From contig CAKOLI010000005.1 of NCBI GenBank assembly GCA_934096265.1, forward strand, positions 1-64,000: a stretch of 64,000 nucleotides of DNA, in the 5' to 3' direction. Shown in pieces: positions 16,917 through 25,219 of this stretch. Within the stretch, counting starts at the first letter, position 1. Each line of letters opens with the position of its first letter. The position numbers and the translations under genes are program-made. The DNA is from an uncultured Bacilli bacterium. GTDB lineage: Bacteria > Bacillota_I > Bacilli_A > RF39 > UBA660. The notes beneath the pieces are model-generated. The model did not search any database, was not told where the DNA came from, and worked only from the letters and a program-made list of their open reading frames with translations.

Positions 16917-17885
16917 ATGAAGCAAAAAAGAATAAAAAAACGTAATACCATAACAAGAAGAATTAGAAACCTATTAATAAGAAAAAGAACTCTATTAATC
17001 ATAATATCTATATTTTTACTACTTACAACAACTATAAGTATAACTTATGGTAGATATATTTATACAGAAATAAGAAATTATTACCTATCTAGTAAAAACT
17101 TTTATTTTAACAGTGATAAACTTAAAGATAATATGGCAAGATATCAAATTGATAACTGGTCGGGTGTAGATTCATTAAATATCATTATTAATTTAAATAG
17201 CCAAAAAAACAACAAATTAGCATCAGATAGTGATATTACTTACAATATATCTTTTACTTGTTCAGACAATGTAACATGTACATCTAGTAAAACAAACGGA
17301 ACTATCTTAGTGCCAGGCAATACTGATTACTTCGTCATGACAATAACACCTAATACAGTACTTCAGGAAAATGATAAAGTAACTATGTACCTAGAGGCAA
17401 GCGCTACCTCTCCATATACCAAAACCATCAGTGGATTTTTTACCATAAATATTGGTATACCAGGCCTATCCTATGAAATATCAGATGTATCAAACAGACC
17501 ATATCTATTAGTAAATATAACAAATACAATAGATTATTATAAAGTAATTACCCCGTTTGATAATTATCAAAGCCAAGAAAAAATAGATATAAATACCTAT
17601 CTAAACCTTACAGACGAAAATAAAGATAAATGTGCATCAGCAATTATAACTCTAAAATTTGATCCCAATATTGTAATTTTAGATATGGCCAGTAGTGCTT
17701 ACTTAAAAGCTTTCAACATAAAAACAATTCATATCAATAGTTATGATTATGTAAGTGAAATTTCTTTTAAAATGGATGCACTATCCAGTGAAGTAGTAAA
17801 CTTTTACAAAAAAGATACCCAAATTGACTATACATACCCATTTGTAAATGATACTTCTATTATAAATGTTTCTTATGAAATATAG
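16917..17885 (+). CDS. Exported protein with SipW-type signal peptide, 322 residues
   Basis: A very basic N-terminus (KQKRIKKRNTITRRIRN) leads into one hydrophobic segment (about residues 26-42) ending TISITYGRYIYTE, the pattern seen in SipW-dependent TasA/CalY-type proteins. The mature part is beta-rich; it has a cysteine pair (SFTCSDNVTCTSS, about 115-127) and an NITNTID segment. There is no LPXTG or other anchor. I cannot name the family more precisely. It starts 1 base after the pseudo-peptidase gene and is followed 12 bases later by the next gene, so it is in the cluster 1 operon. Confidence 0.65.
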   Translation: MKQKRIKKRNTITRRIRNLLIRKRTLLIIISIFLLLTTTISITYGRYIYTEIRNYYLSSKNFYFNSDKLKDNMARYQIDNWSGVDSLNIIINLNSQKNNKLASDSDITYNISFTCSDNVTCTSSKTNGTILVPGNTDYFVMTITPNTVLQENDKVTMYLEASATSPYTKTISGFFTINIGIPGLSYEISDVSNRPYLLVNITNTIDYYKVITPFDNYQSQEKIDINTYLNLTDENKDKCASAIITLKFDPNIVILDMASSAYLKAFNIKTIHINSYDYVSEISFKMDALSSEVVNFYKKDTQIDYTYPFVNDTSIINVSYEI

Positions 17886-17897
17886 AAAGGAAACTGT

Positions 17898-18863
17898 ATG
17901 AGCCGTAATGTAGTAAATGATTATATCAAAATATCCAAAAAAAGCAATAAATCTTACCTGAAATTAATCATGGGAACTAAATACAACAACATGATTTTTG
18001 AAAAACTGTTTAGTGAATATATTAATGTAAGATATTATGATATGTACGAAAACGTATCTAAAAGTGAAGAAAAAAATATTAACTACTATCTAAAAAAAAC
18101 ATCAATAAAATTAATTGAAGAAAATCCCAAAAACTACCAAGTAGTAAAATTAACATTTGGGCTATTTAAATACATACTATATTTTGACAATGTAAAAGAA
18201 GTAGATTCATGGGAAATACTTATAAACAAACTAAAAAACAGCTTAAACAGTGAACTTAAATATGAATTTCCAAGTGAACAATTAATTGCCATGATAACAG
18301 AAACAGAAAAACATAAACAAGAATATTTAAATATATTTAAAACAAATAATTTTAACCTAACTAAAACCAAGACTAATATTAAATCATTATATGATATATC
18401 AGTAGACTATGATATTAAATTTCCAAGACTATATAGTGAATATGCAATAGAAAAAGTATCCAATGAAGAAGTTATTAAAGAAGATAGACAACTAGTAGAG
18501 TATTATTTAGTAAGTATAGATTTATTAAAAGACATAATAGATAATAAATTTAATAATAATTATCTAGTAAGCTTTAATATAAACCTACAAGAAAAAAAGA
18601 ACAAATGGACAAGACTACTAAATGTAATTGACTCAGAAGTAACTAAAGAACATCTAATCTTTAAAATTACCTATACTACTTTTACAGAAAATAAAAATAG
18701 TATAAACAAATTAATTAACGAGGGATTTCACTTTGCCTTAATAATTGATGAAACTTATACTAATAACTTAGTTGAAGACCAAAACCTAGCAATATTTACT
18801 TATATAATAGTACATGAAAAAAAGGAAATATATAAAAATATCAAAAACATTGTAATTATGTAA
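17898..18863 (+). CDS. Unknown cytoplasmic protein of cluster 1
   Basis: This 321-residue protein has no signal peptide or transmembrane segment. It is rich in Lys, Asn, Ile and Glu and seems to be mixed alpha/beta. The C-terminal half (about 190-321: VSFNINLQEKKNKWTRLLN, EGFHFALIIDETY) faintly recalls an EAL-like barrel by its alternating pattern, but no catalytic EAL or DDF motif is present, so I leave it unassigned. It starts behind AGAAAGGAA and is followed 12 bases later by the AAA+ ATPase gene, which suggests it works with the ATPase/DUF2357 pair. Confidence 0.6.
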   Translation: MSRNVVNDYIKISKKSNKSYLKLIMGTKYNNMIFEKLFSEYINVRYYDMYENVSKSEEKNINYYLKKTSIKLIEENPKNYQVVKLTFGLFKYILYFDNVKEVDSWEILINKLKNSLNSELKYEFPSEQLIAMITETEKHKQEYLNIFKTNNFNLTKTKTNIKSLYDISVDYDIKFPRLYSEYAIEKVSNEEVIKEDRQLVEYYLVSIDLLKDIIDNKFNNNYLVSFNINLQEKKNKWTRLLNVIDSEVTKEHLIFKITYTTFTENKNSINKLINEGFHFALIIDETYTNNLVEDQNLAIFTYIIVHEKKEIYKNIKNIVIM

Positions 18864-18875
18864 AGAAGGTGAAGT

Positions 18876-20396
18876 ATGAATACATTTTTTAGATTTCTAT
18901 ATGAATTTCTATTACAATTCTTTAAAGGCTTTATAACTATCATAAAAGGCATTATAAATGGAGTAAAAGAACTTTTTACTATTAGTAACTATATTAAAGT
19001 AATAAATTTTTATAAAGATGACTTTTCAGGCCCAGAATGGTTATTTGTGGCATTAGCAATCTTAATGGTAATAGCCCTAACATTCTTTATAGTATTCCTA
19101 GTTTACTTAATAATAAAAAAATACTTAAGATTTAGGAAGACCATTGTAGAACAAGAAAACTTACTTGAAGAAGTAGCTACCTTAAACAATAAAGTAGCCA
19201 CCTTAGTTCAAGAAAAGCAAGATATACTTGCTATGAAAGTATCACACCTTGGTATTAAACCAAACGAAAGTGAAGAAGAAGAAAATGTTCAAGATGATAA
19301 AACACCTGAAGGAGAAGGAATAAGATTTCCTAAACTAGATTCAATTGATGAAATCTATGCAAATTATAAAATACAAAATTATGGTAATAACTTTAATTTA
19401 CCAGAGTTAGTAGAACTATTTAGAAACTTTGCAGCTTCTCAACTGAAACTATACTATAAAACTAACATGATAAGATTATTTATATCTGCCTTAGCATCAA
19501 CCAAACTAGTTATCTTACAAGGTATATCTGGTACAGGTAAAACATCACTTGCATATGCATGGGGAAAATTCTTAAAACACGATTCATGTGTTGCTTCCGT
19601 ACAACCTTCTTGGAGAGACCGTACAGAATTATTTGGCTACTTCAATGAATTTACCAAAAAGTTTAACGAAACAGAAGTACTAAAAGAAATATATCAAGCA
19701 GGGTACACAGATGATATATATACCGTAATACTAGATGAAATGAATATATCCAGAGTTGAATACTATTTCGCGGAAATGCTATCTATACTTGAAATGCCTA
19801 ATCATGATGAATGGATAGTAGAATTAGTACCTAGTGCATGGAAAAGTGACCCTAAAAGAATAATTGATGGGAAGTTGAAAATCGCAGACAATGTATGGTA
19901 TATAGGTACCATAAATAACGATGACTCAACATTCATGGTAACAGATAAAGTATACGATAGAGCAATGCCACTAGATATAAATGATAAAGGAGAAGTATTT
20001 ACTCCAGAAGAAGTACCAGCTCAAGACATAAACTATTCATATGTAAATAACCTATTTAAAAAAGCTATGGAAGAAAATATAATGAGTAAAGAAGTCCTAG
20101 ATAAAATAGAAGAAATGGATAACTATGTAATACAACATTTCAGAATAGCTTTTGGTAACCGTATCGTTATGCATATGAAAAAATTTGTACCCGTATATGT
20201 TGCATGTGGAGGCACAGAAGTAGATGGTGTTGATTACTTTATAGCAAGAAAAATACTTAGAAAATTTGAACAATTAAACGTAGCCTATATAAGAGATGAA
20301 ATAGATGGCTTTGTTGAATTTTTAAATAAAACCTTCGGAGAAAATGCTATGAAAGAGTGTATAGAGTATCTATTAAGATTAAAGAAATTGTCATAG
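18876..20396 (+). CDS. Membrane-anchored McrB-like AAA+ ATPase
   Basis: This 506-residue protein has an amphipathic N-terminus, a transmembrane helix near residues 52-78, a coiled coil (about 85-120), an acidic linker and a McrB/AAA_5-type ATPase domain. Walker A is GISGTGKTS (about 215-223), Walker B with partner residues is VILDEMNISRVEYYFAEML (about 286-304), and sensor-1 is YIGTINNDDS followed by an arginine-finger-like VYDRAMPL. The family powers hexameric machines, best known in McrBC restriction. No DNA-recognition domain is present and the protein is tethered to the membrane, which is not the restriction layout. It is followed 9 bases later by a DUF2357-like gene behind AGGAGG. Confidence 0.78.
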   Translation: MNTFFRFLYEFLLQFFKGFITIIKGIINGVKELFTISNYIKVINFYKDDFSGPEWLFVALAILMVIALTFFIVFLVYLIIKKYLRFRKTIVEQENLLEEVATLNNKVATLVQEKQDILAMKVSHLGIKPNESEEEENVQDDKTPEGEGIRFPKLDSIDEIYANYKIQNYGNNFNLPELVELFRNFAASQLKLYYKTNMIRLFISALASTKLVILQGISGTGKTSLAYAWGKFLKHDSCVASVQPSWRDRTELFGYFNEFTKKFNETEVLKEIYQAGYTDDIYTVILDEMNISRVEYYFAEMLSILEMPNHDEWIVELVPSAWKSDPKRIIDGKLKIADNVWYIGTINNDDSTFMVTDKVYDRAMPLDINDKGEVFTPEEVPAQDINYSYVNNLFKKAMEENIMSKEVLDKIEEMDNYVIQHFRIAFGNRIVMHMKKFVPVYVACGGTEVDGVDYFIARKILRKFEQLNVAYIRDEIDGFVEFLNKTFGENAMKECIEYLLRLKKLS

Positions 20397-20405
20397 GAGG
20401 TAAAT

Positions 20406-21524
20406 ATGAGCAATCTAAATATCATAAATTTATTTGATAATGCAGATAATAGTAAAATTAATAACTTTAATAACAACATAGATTCAGAATTAAAAATTAC
20501 TACCGATTATGACAAAATAGAATGCAACTACGAATGGCTAGATATAATGGAGAATACTATAAAATATATAGATAACATCCTAAGAAATCCTAACAGATTT
20601 ATAGTTAATGAAGAAGATATTATAAAAATAGAATTAGCTAAAAGAATAGGTGTAGAAAGTATAAAACATCTATCAAGAAATACTAATTTAATACAAGACT
20701 ATAATAAAAAAACAGGAGACGTCCGCCCATCAAAAATATTAAACATAAACAAAGAAGAAAGCTTTGATACATACGAAAATCGTTTTATATATAGCCTAAT
20801 TCAAAATATGAAAACATATATTGCCATGAAAAAAAGTACTACAATACTAGAATCAAAATTAAAAGATGACAAAAAAATGGAATACACTGCCCAAACCAAT
20901 CTAGGCAAAGAAAAAATTAACATCTCCATGAACTTAGATACAAAACTAAATACTATACTAAAAAATAACGAAAAAGAAGATACTCCAATAGAAGAAAGAA
21001 TTTCAAAACTAGAACTCAGAGTAAAAGACTTGTGTACAAGCAAAGTATACCTAGATTTAGCCAAAAAACATATAGCTTTAGTAACATCTCCAATCAAAAA
21101 AACCAACGTAATTTTAAAAAATGTTAACTTCCAGTACGCATTAAAATTATGGAACTATATGCAAGAAAACATAGAAGATGATACCGCTAGAACCAAAAGC
21201 TCAAAAAACTACACAGATAATGGTAAGTTTAAACAATACCTAGATGAGACATTCTTACTAAACTACTTAGTCGCAGACTCACTAGGTAATAAACATGTAA
21301 CACAGACTGAAAAACAAGAAATTACCGAAAAACTTATAGGAAACATGGTGCAAAAAGTAGTAGATATTAATACTGACCTAACAGAAGAAGAATTAAAAAA
21401 AATTGTTACTAAGCAATTTACAGTAATTAAATACAAGAGCATTGTTAGTGACAAAGAAATAGCAAAAATATTTAAAGAAAAAATGAATAAGTATTTTTCC
21501 AAAATAGAAGAATTTAAGATTTAA
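20406..21524 (+). CDS. DUF2357-like partner of the McrB-like ATPase
   Basis: This 372-residue soluble protein has RPSKILNINKEESFDTYENR around residues 103-122, which resembles the DUF2357 signature (an E-x-x-DT-x-ENRF pattern) of proteins encoded beside McrB-like ATPases. The remainder is alpha-helical, including a coiled-coil part near 135-215. I see no PD-(D/E)xK nuclease motif at the C-terminus, which McrC-type partners normally carry. It starts at ATG 20406 behind AGGAGG. The usual role of DUF2357 proteins is as the ATPase-activating partner, so this is probably the cognate subunit of the upstream ATPase. The family call is moderate, from motif memory only. Confidence 0.6.
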   Translation: MSNLNIINLFDNADNSKINNFNNNIDSELKITTDYDKIECNYEWLDIMENTIKYIDNILRNPNRFIVNEEDIIKIELAKRIGVESIKHLSRNTNLIQDYNKKTGDVRPSKILNINKEESFDTYENRFIYSLIQNMKTYIAMKKSTTILESKLKDDKKMEYTAQTNLGKEKINISMNLDTKLNTILKNNEKEDTPIEERISKLELRVKDLCTSKVYLDLAKKHIALVTSPIKKTNVILKNVNFQYALKLWNYMQENIEDDTARTKSSKNYTDNGKFKQYLDETFLLNYLVADSLGNKHVTQTEKQEITEKLIGNMVQKVVDINTDLTEEELKKIVTKQFTVIKYKSIVSDKEIAKIFKEKMNKYFSKIEEFKI

Positions 21525-21538
21525 GGTGACGTGATAGT

Positions 21539-22123
21539 ATGAAGAAACTTTTAGAAAATAAAAAAATCCACATTTTACTTATGGTAGTTAAAGCAATAAC
21601 TACGTTATTCGTGTGCATAATTGTAAGTATTATTTTTGTCCAAAGAGTTTCTAACAACAAAATAACATTAGGAGGATATAGTATATATACCATCATAACA
21701 GAAAGTATGAAACCAAAATATAACATAGGAGATATGCTAATAACCAAAAAAATTAATCCACAGAAAATTAATGTACGTGATGATATAGTATATATGGGAC
21801 AAGAAGGAGATTTTAAAGATAAAATAATTACCCACCAAGTAATAGGAATAAAGAAAAAAGGCACTGATTTAATATTTGTAACAAAAGGTATAGCTAACTC
21901 TATAGAAGATCCAGAAATAAAAAGTAGCCAAATATATGGTAAAGTAGTATATAAAACCATTATACTTAGTGCTTTATCAAAAATTGTCAATAACACATAT
22001 GGCTTTTACTTCATTATTTTTATTCCTTTTGCAATCATGATATTTTTAGAAATATTAGAAGTTATTAAAGAAAAGGATGACTTAAATAAAATAGGTGAAA
22101 ATAATGAAACCAAAGAAAAATAA
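21539..22123 (+). CDS. SipW-type signal peptidase I (cluster 1)
   Basis: This 194-residue membrane peptidase removes signal peptides from the TasA-like exported proteins. TM1 (about 10-35) is followed by the catalytic Ser segment IITESMKPKYNIGDMLI (Ser about residue 59) and the archaeal/ER/SipW-type His in KIITHQVIGI instead of the Lys of ordinary bacterial SPases. FVTKGIANSIEDP matches the TKGD-type motif, although the Asp is changed. A C-terminal transmembrane helix (about 150-175) completes the fold. It starts behind AAGGTGACGTGAT and overlaps the next gene by 20 bases. Confidence 0.85.
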   Translation: MKKLLENKKIHILLMVVKAITTLFVCIIVSIIFVQRVSNNKITLGGYSIYTIITESMKPKYNIGDMLITKKINPQKINVRDDIVYMGQEGDFKDKIITHQVIGIKKKGTDLIFVTKGIANSIEDPEIKSSQIYGKVVYKTIILSALSKIVNNTYGFYFIIFIPFAIMIFLEILEVIKEKDDLNKIGENNETKEK

Positions 22124-22718
22124 AATTATATACATCCTAAAAATTATAAAAAAACGAGTAAAACCAAGGACATTACTATTATTAGCCCTAACCCTAGTGG
22201 CAAACTCTTATGCATGGTTTATCTATACTACCAAAGTAGACAATACAATAGAAGCACACGTAAGATCCTGGAACGTCCGCTTCGACTACGATTCAAGCGA
22301 AATAACAGAATACATTGACTTCAATATAGATGATATGTATCCTGGCATGGGAAACTACGAAAACTCCATCAAAATTTTAAATACAGGAGAAGCCACTGGC
22401 AAAATAAATTATGAAGTAGTAAGTGCTAGAATAATTAACGATAATTATGTAATAGATGAAAATGCACAAACAACAGAAAACGTAGTAAATAGCCTAGCAA
22501 ATGACTACCCATTCAAAATAATTATAGGCGTAACTAATAGTGAAATAACAAAAGAAACGGGAGAAGAAGAGTTTTACATAAAAGTAACCTGGGACTACGA
22601 ATCAGGTAACGACAAAGAAGACACCTACTGGGGAAATCAAGCATATGACTATCAACAAAACAATCCAAATAGTCCCATTATATCAATAAAAATAAAAATA
22701 TCTGTAGTACAAGCATAA
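22104..22718 (+). CDS. TasA-like exported protein with SipW-type signal peptide
   Basis: A basic N-terminus and a hydrophobic segment end at ANSYAWF, the SipW-type cleavage context, near residue 30. The mature beta-rich domain has NTGEATGKINYEVVSARI and EEEFYIKVTWDYE, in keeping with TasA/camelysin-like folds where an N-terminal part reads VRSWNVRFDYD. I choose ATG 22104 (behind ATAGGTG, 7 nt) over GTG 22095. It overlaps the SipW gene and is closed by a shared terminator. It may be a minor subunit or base protein. Confidence 0.7.
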   Translation: MKPKKNKIIYILKIIKKRVKPRTLLLLALTLVANSYAWFIYTTKVDNTIEAHVRSWNVRFDYDSSEITEYIDFNIDDMYPGMGNYENSIKILNTGEATGKINYEVVSARIINDNYVIDENAQTTENVVNSLANDYPFKIIIGVTNSEITKETGEEEFYIKVTWDYESGNDKEDTYWGNQAYDYQQNNPNSPIISIKIKISVVQA

Positions 22719-22760
22719 ATTAAAAGGATTATTCAATATAAGAACAAATCCTTTTAATTT
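22717..22760. terminator. Shared terminator between convergent TasA-like genes
   Basis: AAATTAAAAGGATT / AATCCTTTTAATTT is a perfect 14-bp inverted repeat, with T-rich flanks on both strands. It ends the + gene at 22718 and the minus gene at 22754. Confidence 0.85.
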
Positions 22761-23344
22761 TTTATTTGAACAAAATTAAGAGACACATCCACCATTCCCT
22801 TACAATCAGGATTAACCGTGGCATCTGCATCATCAAAATTATCCATAGTCTGCCTATCATCATCTATCCATTCTATATACATTCTAATATTTGTATTTGT
22901 TATATTATCTGAATATAAAATATCATTACTAATAACCTCACCACTAGAAATAGAAACAACCTCTCCATCATTTAGCGAGTACCCTGTAACAACTAAATCT
23001 TTAACACAACTATTATCTGAAACAGAAGTACTAATATTATACTTAAAAGATACATCAACAGAAGAAGAATCTATAATAATATCAAAATACCCAGACGAAG
23101 TAGGAGCAATAACACCAGGCTTAATATGTTCATTCCCATTCAAAACAGGCGTCAAAGTTTGCGTTATAGAAGGATTATCACGAATATCCTCATCATTAAC
23201 TAATATTCTCCATCTAGCAATAGTCAAATTCGTATTCCCCTGAGTACTATTCATATACTTAGCATACGTCGAATTAACAATCATTAGACAAAAAAATAAA
23301 GATATACATGACACCAGTAAAACAATTTTTTTCCTTATTTTCAT
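22754..23344 (-). CDS. TasA/CalY-like exported protein, reverse orientation
   Basis: This 196-residue protein has a basic N-terminus, a hydrophobic segment and the SipW-type context VNSTYAKYMN. The mature part LTIARWRILVNDEDI, GYFDIIIDSSSVDVSFKYNIS and C-terminal MVDVSLNFVQI match the cluster 2 protein at 38097 (SNDIAKWIIDIN, GYFDIQLNSSKSEVSVRYDIS), so they are orthologous subunits. It has two Cys (SCVKD and PDCKG). Start is ATG 23344 behind AGGTG, not the upstream GTG. It is the only gene of cluster 1 on the minus strand and shares a divergent control region with 23470. Confidence 0.75.
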   Translation of the reverse strand: MKIRKKIVLLVSCISLFFCLMIVNSTYAKYMNSTQGNTNLTIARWRILVNDEDIRDNPSITQTLTPVLNGNEHIKPGVIAPTSSGYFDIIIDSSSVDVSFKYNISTSVSDNSCVKDLVVTGYSLNDGEVVSISSGEVISNDILYSDNITNTNIRMYIEWIDDDRQTMDNFDDADATVNPDCKGMVDVSLNFVQIKN

Positions 23345-23469
23345 ATGCTTCACCTACTATTAACACAATTATATCATAAAGGTGTAAACATTTCAACTCA
23401 TAGTAATTGCATAATTTGACAAAATATGATAGAATTATTTTATAAAAATAGTAGAGTGAGTGATATTGA
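23345..23469. promoter_or_regulatory. Divergent control region with Spo0A-like box
   Basis: On the minus strand, TTGAAA, a 17-bp spacer and extended -10 TGATATAAT serve the 22754 gene. On the + strand, TTTGACAAAAT (23415-23425) is both a -35-like TTGACA and one mismatch from the TTCGACAAAA sites before spo0A and its kinase. Confidence 0.5.
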
Positions 23470-24174
23470 GTGGCAGTTAGTACAGTAGTAATGACAGGTG
23501 AAAAATTAAGAAGAAGAAAGAAAAAATTAAAAATAACTAAAATTATATTATTAATACTATTCTTCATACTAGTTAGTCTATTTTTAATACTAGAAATAAT
23601 ATACAAAGGTGGAAAATTTACAGTAACCCTAGACCCCAACTTCTCTCTAAAAAGTAAAATAGTTATATATGATGATATAGAAGAAAAAAGAGTCCAAAGA
23701 AAATTATATGCTAGCCAACTAGAGTTTATGGATAACATATCAATTAATTGGCTACCAGAAAATATAAACAACGAAAAAGATGGCTCCCATAATGGAGATA
23801 ACTACATTGCCTACACTTTCTACATTGAAAACCAAGGTACAGACACAATTGATTACTGGTATCAAATAGTTATAGATGATGTAATCAAAAATGTAGATGA
23901 TGCTGTTAGAATTATGATATATAGAAACGATGATAAAAAAGTATATGCCAAGATAAATGAAGATTTAAACAAGCCAGAAGAAGGCACAATACCATTTTAT
24001 TCCAAAAAGTATGCTGTCCTTGAAAATAGAGCGGAATTTAAACCTCAAGACATAGACAAATTCACTATTGTGATATGGCTAGAAGGGGACGACCCAGAAT
24101 GTTTAGACAATATAATAGGTGGAGAAATTAAAATGCACATGGAAATAATAGAAGAACATATAGATAAGGAATAG
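23470..24174 (+). CDS. Membrane-anchored extracellular protein of the subunit family
   Basis: This 234-residue protein has a basic N-terminus (KLRRRKKKLK), one transmembrane segment (about 25-45) and a beta-rich extracellular domain. There is no AWF/AKY cleavage context after the helix, so it may stay anchored. The C-terminal motif IVIWLEGDDPECLDN matches IYMWIEGQDVDCEDN of the following gene and IYMWVEGQDVDCEN of 39883, so it belongs to the same family. A GTG start at 23470 is supported by the preceding GTGAGTGAT; ATG 23491 is an alternative. It may anchor the fibre (inference). Confidence 0.68.
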   Translation: MAVSTVVMTGEKLRRRKKKLKITKIILLILFFILVSLFLILEIIYKGGKFTVTLDPNFSLKSKIVIYDDIEEKRVQRKLYASQLEFMDNISINWLPENINNEKDGSHNGDNYIAYTFYIENQGTDTIDYWYQIVIDDVIKNVDDAVRIMIYRNDDKKVYAKINEDLNKPEEGTIPFYSKKYAVLENRAEFKPQDIDKFTIVIWLEGDDPECLDNIIGGEIKMHMEIIEEHIDKE

Positions 24175-24182
24175 TGATTATT

Positions 24183-25190
24183 ATGCCCAAAAAAACTAAA
24201 AAAAACCGTAAACTATATTTTATGATACTATGGCTCTTACTAGTAGGAGTACTATTTGGAAGCAGTACATACGCTTGGTTTTCTACAAATAGAGTAGTTT
24301 ATATAAGCTCACTAAATGTAAATGTAAGAGCAGAAGGAGGAATAGAAATCTCCGCGGATGCTCAAAAATGGAAAACAATCCTAGCTATTCAAGACTTAAT
24401 AGATGCACACACAACCAGTTATCCAACTAGTACAAACCAAATACCAAATAGATTAGAACCAGTATCCACTGGCAAACAAATAGACCAACAAACAGGCTTT
24501 TTAAACATGTATCATGGCCTCGTAGAAATAGATGCTCTAGCAAACTATATCCTAGAGTCAAATAAAATTGTTGAAGAAGAAAGCAGTGGAGACGTCAGCG
24601 AAGGCAAATTCATAGCCTTTGATATATTTTTAAAAACAACCTCTCCAACGGATTTGTACCTAACCACCTCTTCAGGAGCAACATCCGACGAAGAAAACAG
24701 CGTAGGTATAGAAAACTCAGCTAGAATAGCCTTTCTAATCGAAGGAAATGCAAGCGAAAATACTTCTTTAAATACAATACAAACCCTAAAAGGAGTAACT
24801 AACGACACTGTATACATCTGGGAACCTAATTATGATACTCACACAGAAGAAGCAGTAGAACATGCACTTAGTACATACAACATAATAACAACTACCACTA
24901 ACGCAGATGCCTTAAATTATGATGGCATCATACAAGAATTTAACAAAACAGAAAACATAACTGTAGAAAAAGCAAACAACGCTAACTATCCAAACTATTT
25001 CAAAAAAGTTAACGTAGACTACTTAACCAAAAAAAATCCAACAGAAAACAGCAAAATATTCAGCATATCTTCAGGTATAACAAAAATAAGAATATACATG
25101 TGGATAGAAGGACAAGATGTTGACTGTGAAGACAATGCCAGCATAGGTAACTTTACCTTCAATTTACAATTTACTACTAATAAAAAATAA
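24183..25190 (+). CDS. Likely major exported subunit A (SipW-type signal peptide)
   Basis: This 335-residue protein has a KKTKKNRK start, a hydrophobic segment and the cleavage context GSSTYAWFSTNR near residue 30. The mature domain begins SLNVNVRAEGGIEISADAQK and includes YIWEPNYDTHTEEAVEH and the C-terminal IRIYMWIEGQDVDCEDN. It is the cluster 1 paralog of the 39883 protein, alike at all these positions. There is no cell-wall anchor motif. ATG 24183 is preferred; GTG 24174 is an alternative nearer the AAGGA site. It is probably a fibre or matrix subunit like TasA (inference). It directly precedes the giant protein. Confidence 0.75.
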   Translation: MPKKTKKNRKLYFMILWLLLVGVLFGSSTYAWFSTNRVVYISSLNVNVRAEGGIEISADAQKWKTILAIQDLIDAHTTSYPTSTNQIPNRLEPVSTGKQIDQQTGFLNMYHGLVEIDALANYILESNKIVEEESSGDVSEGKFIAFDIFLKTTSPTDLYLTTSSGATSDEENSVGIENSARIAFLIEGNASENTSLNTIQTLKGVTNDTVYIWEPNYDTHTEEAVEHALSTYNIITTTTNADALNYDGIIQEFNKTENITVEKANNANYPNYFKKVNVDYLTKKNPTENSKIFSISSGITKIRIYMWIEGQDVDCEDNASIGNFTFNLQFTTNKK

Positions 25191-25219
25191 ACATTAATAC
25201 AATGAAAGGAGTATATACC

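Noticed and set aside
18876..21524. A McrBC type IV restriction system
   Set aside because: No nuclease motif, no DNA-recognition domain, an added membrane helix and a setting among secretion genes.
23274..23771. 165-residue minus-strand ORF
   Set aside because: It overlaps the divergent control region and the 23470 gene; no start signal and no family features.
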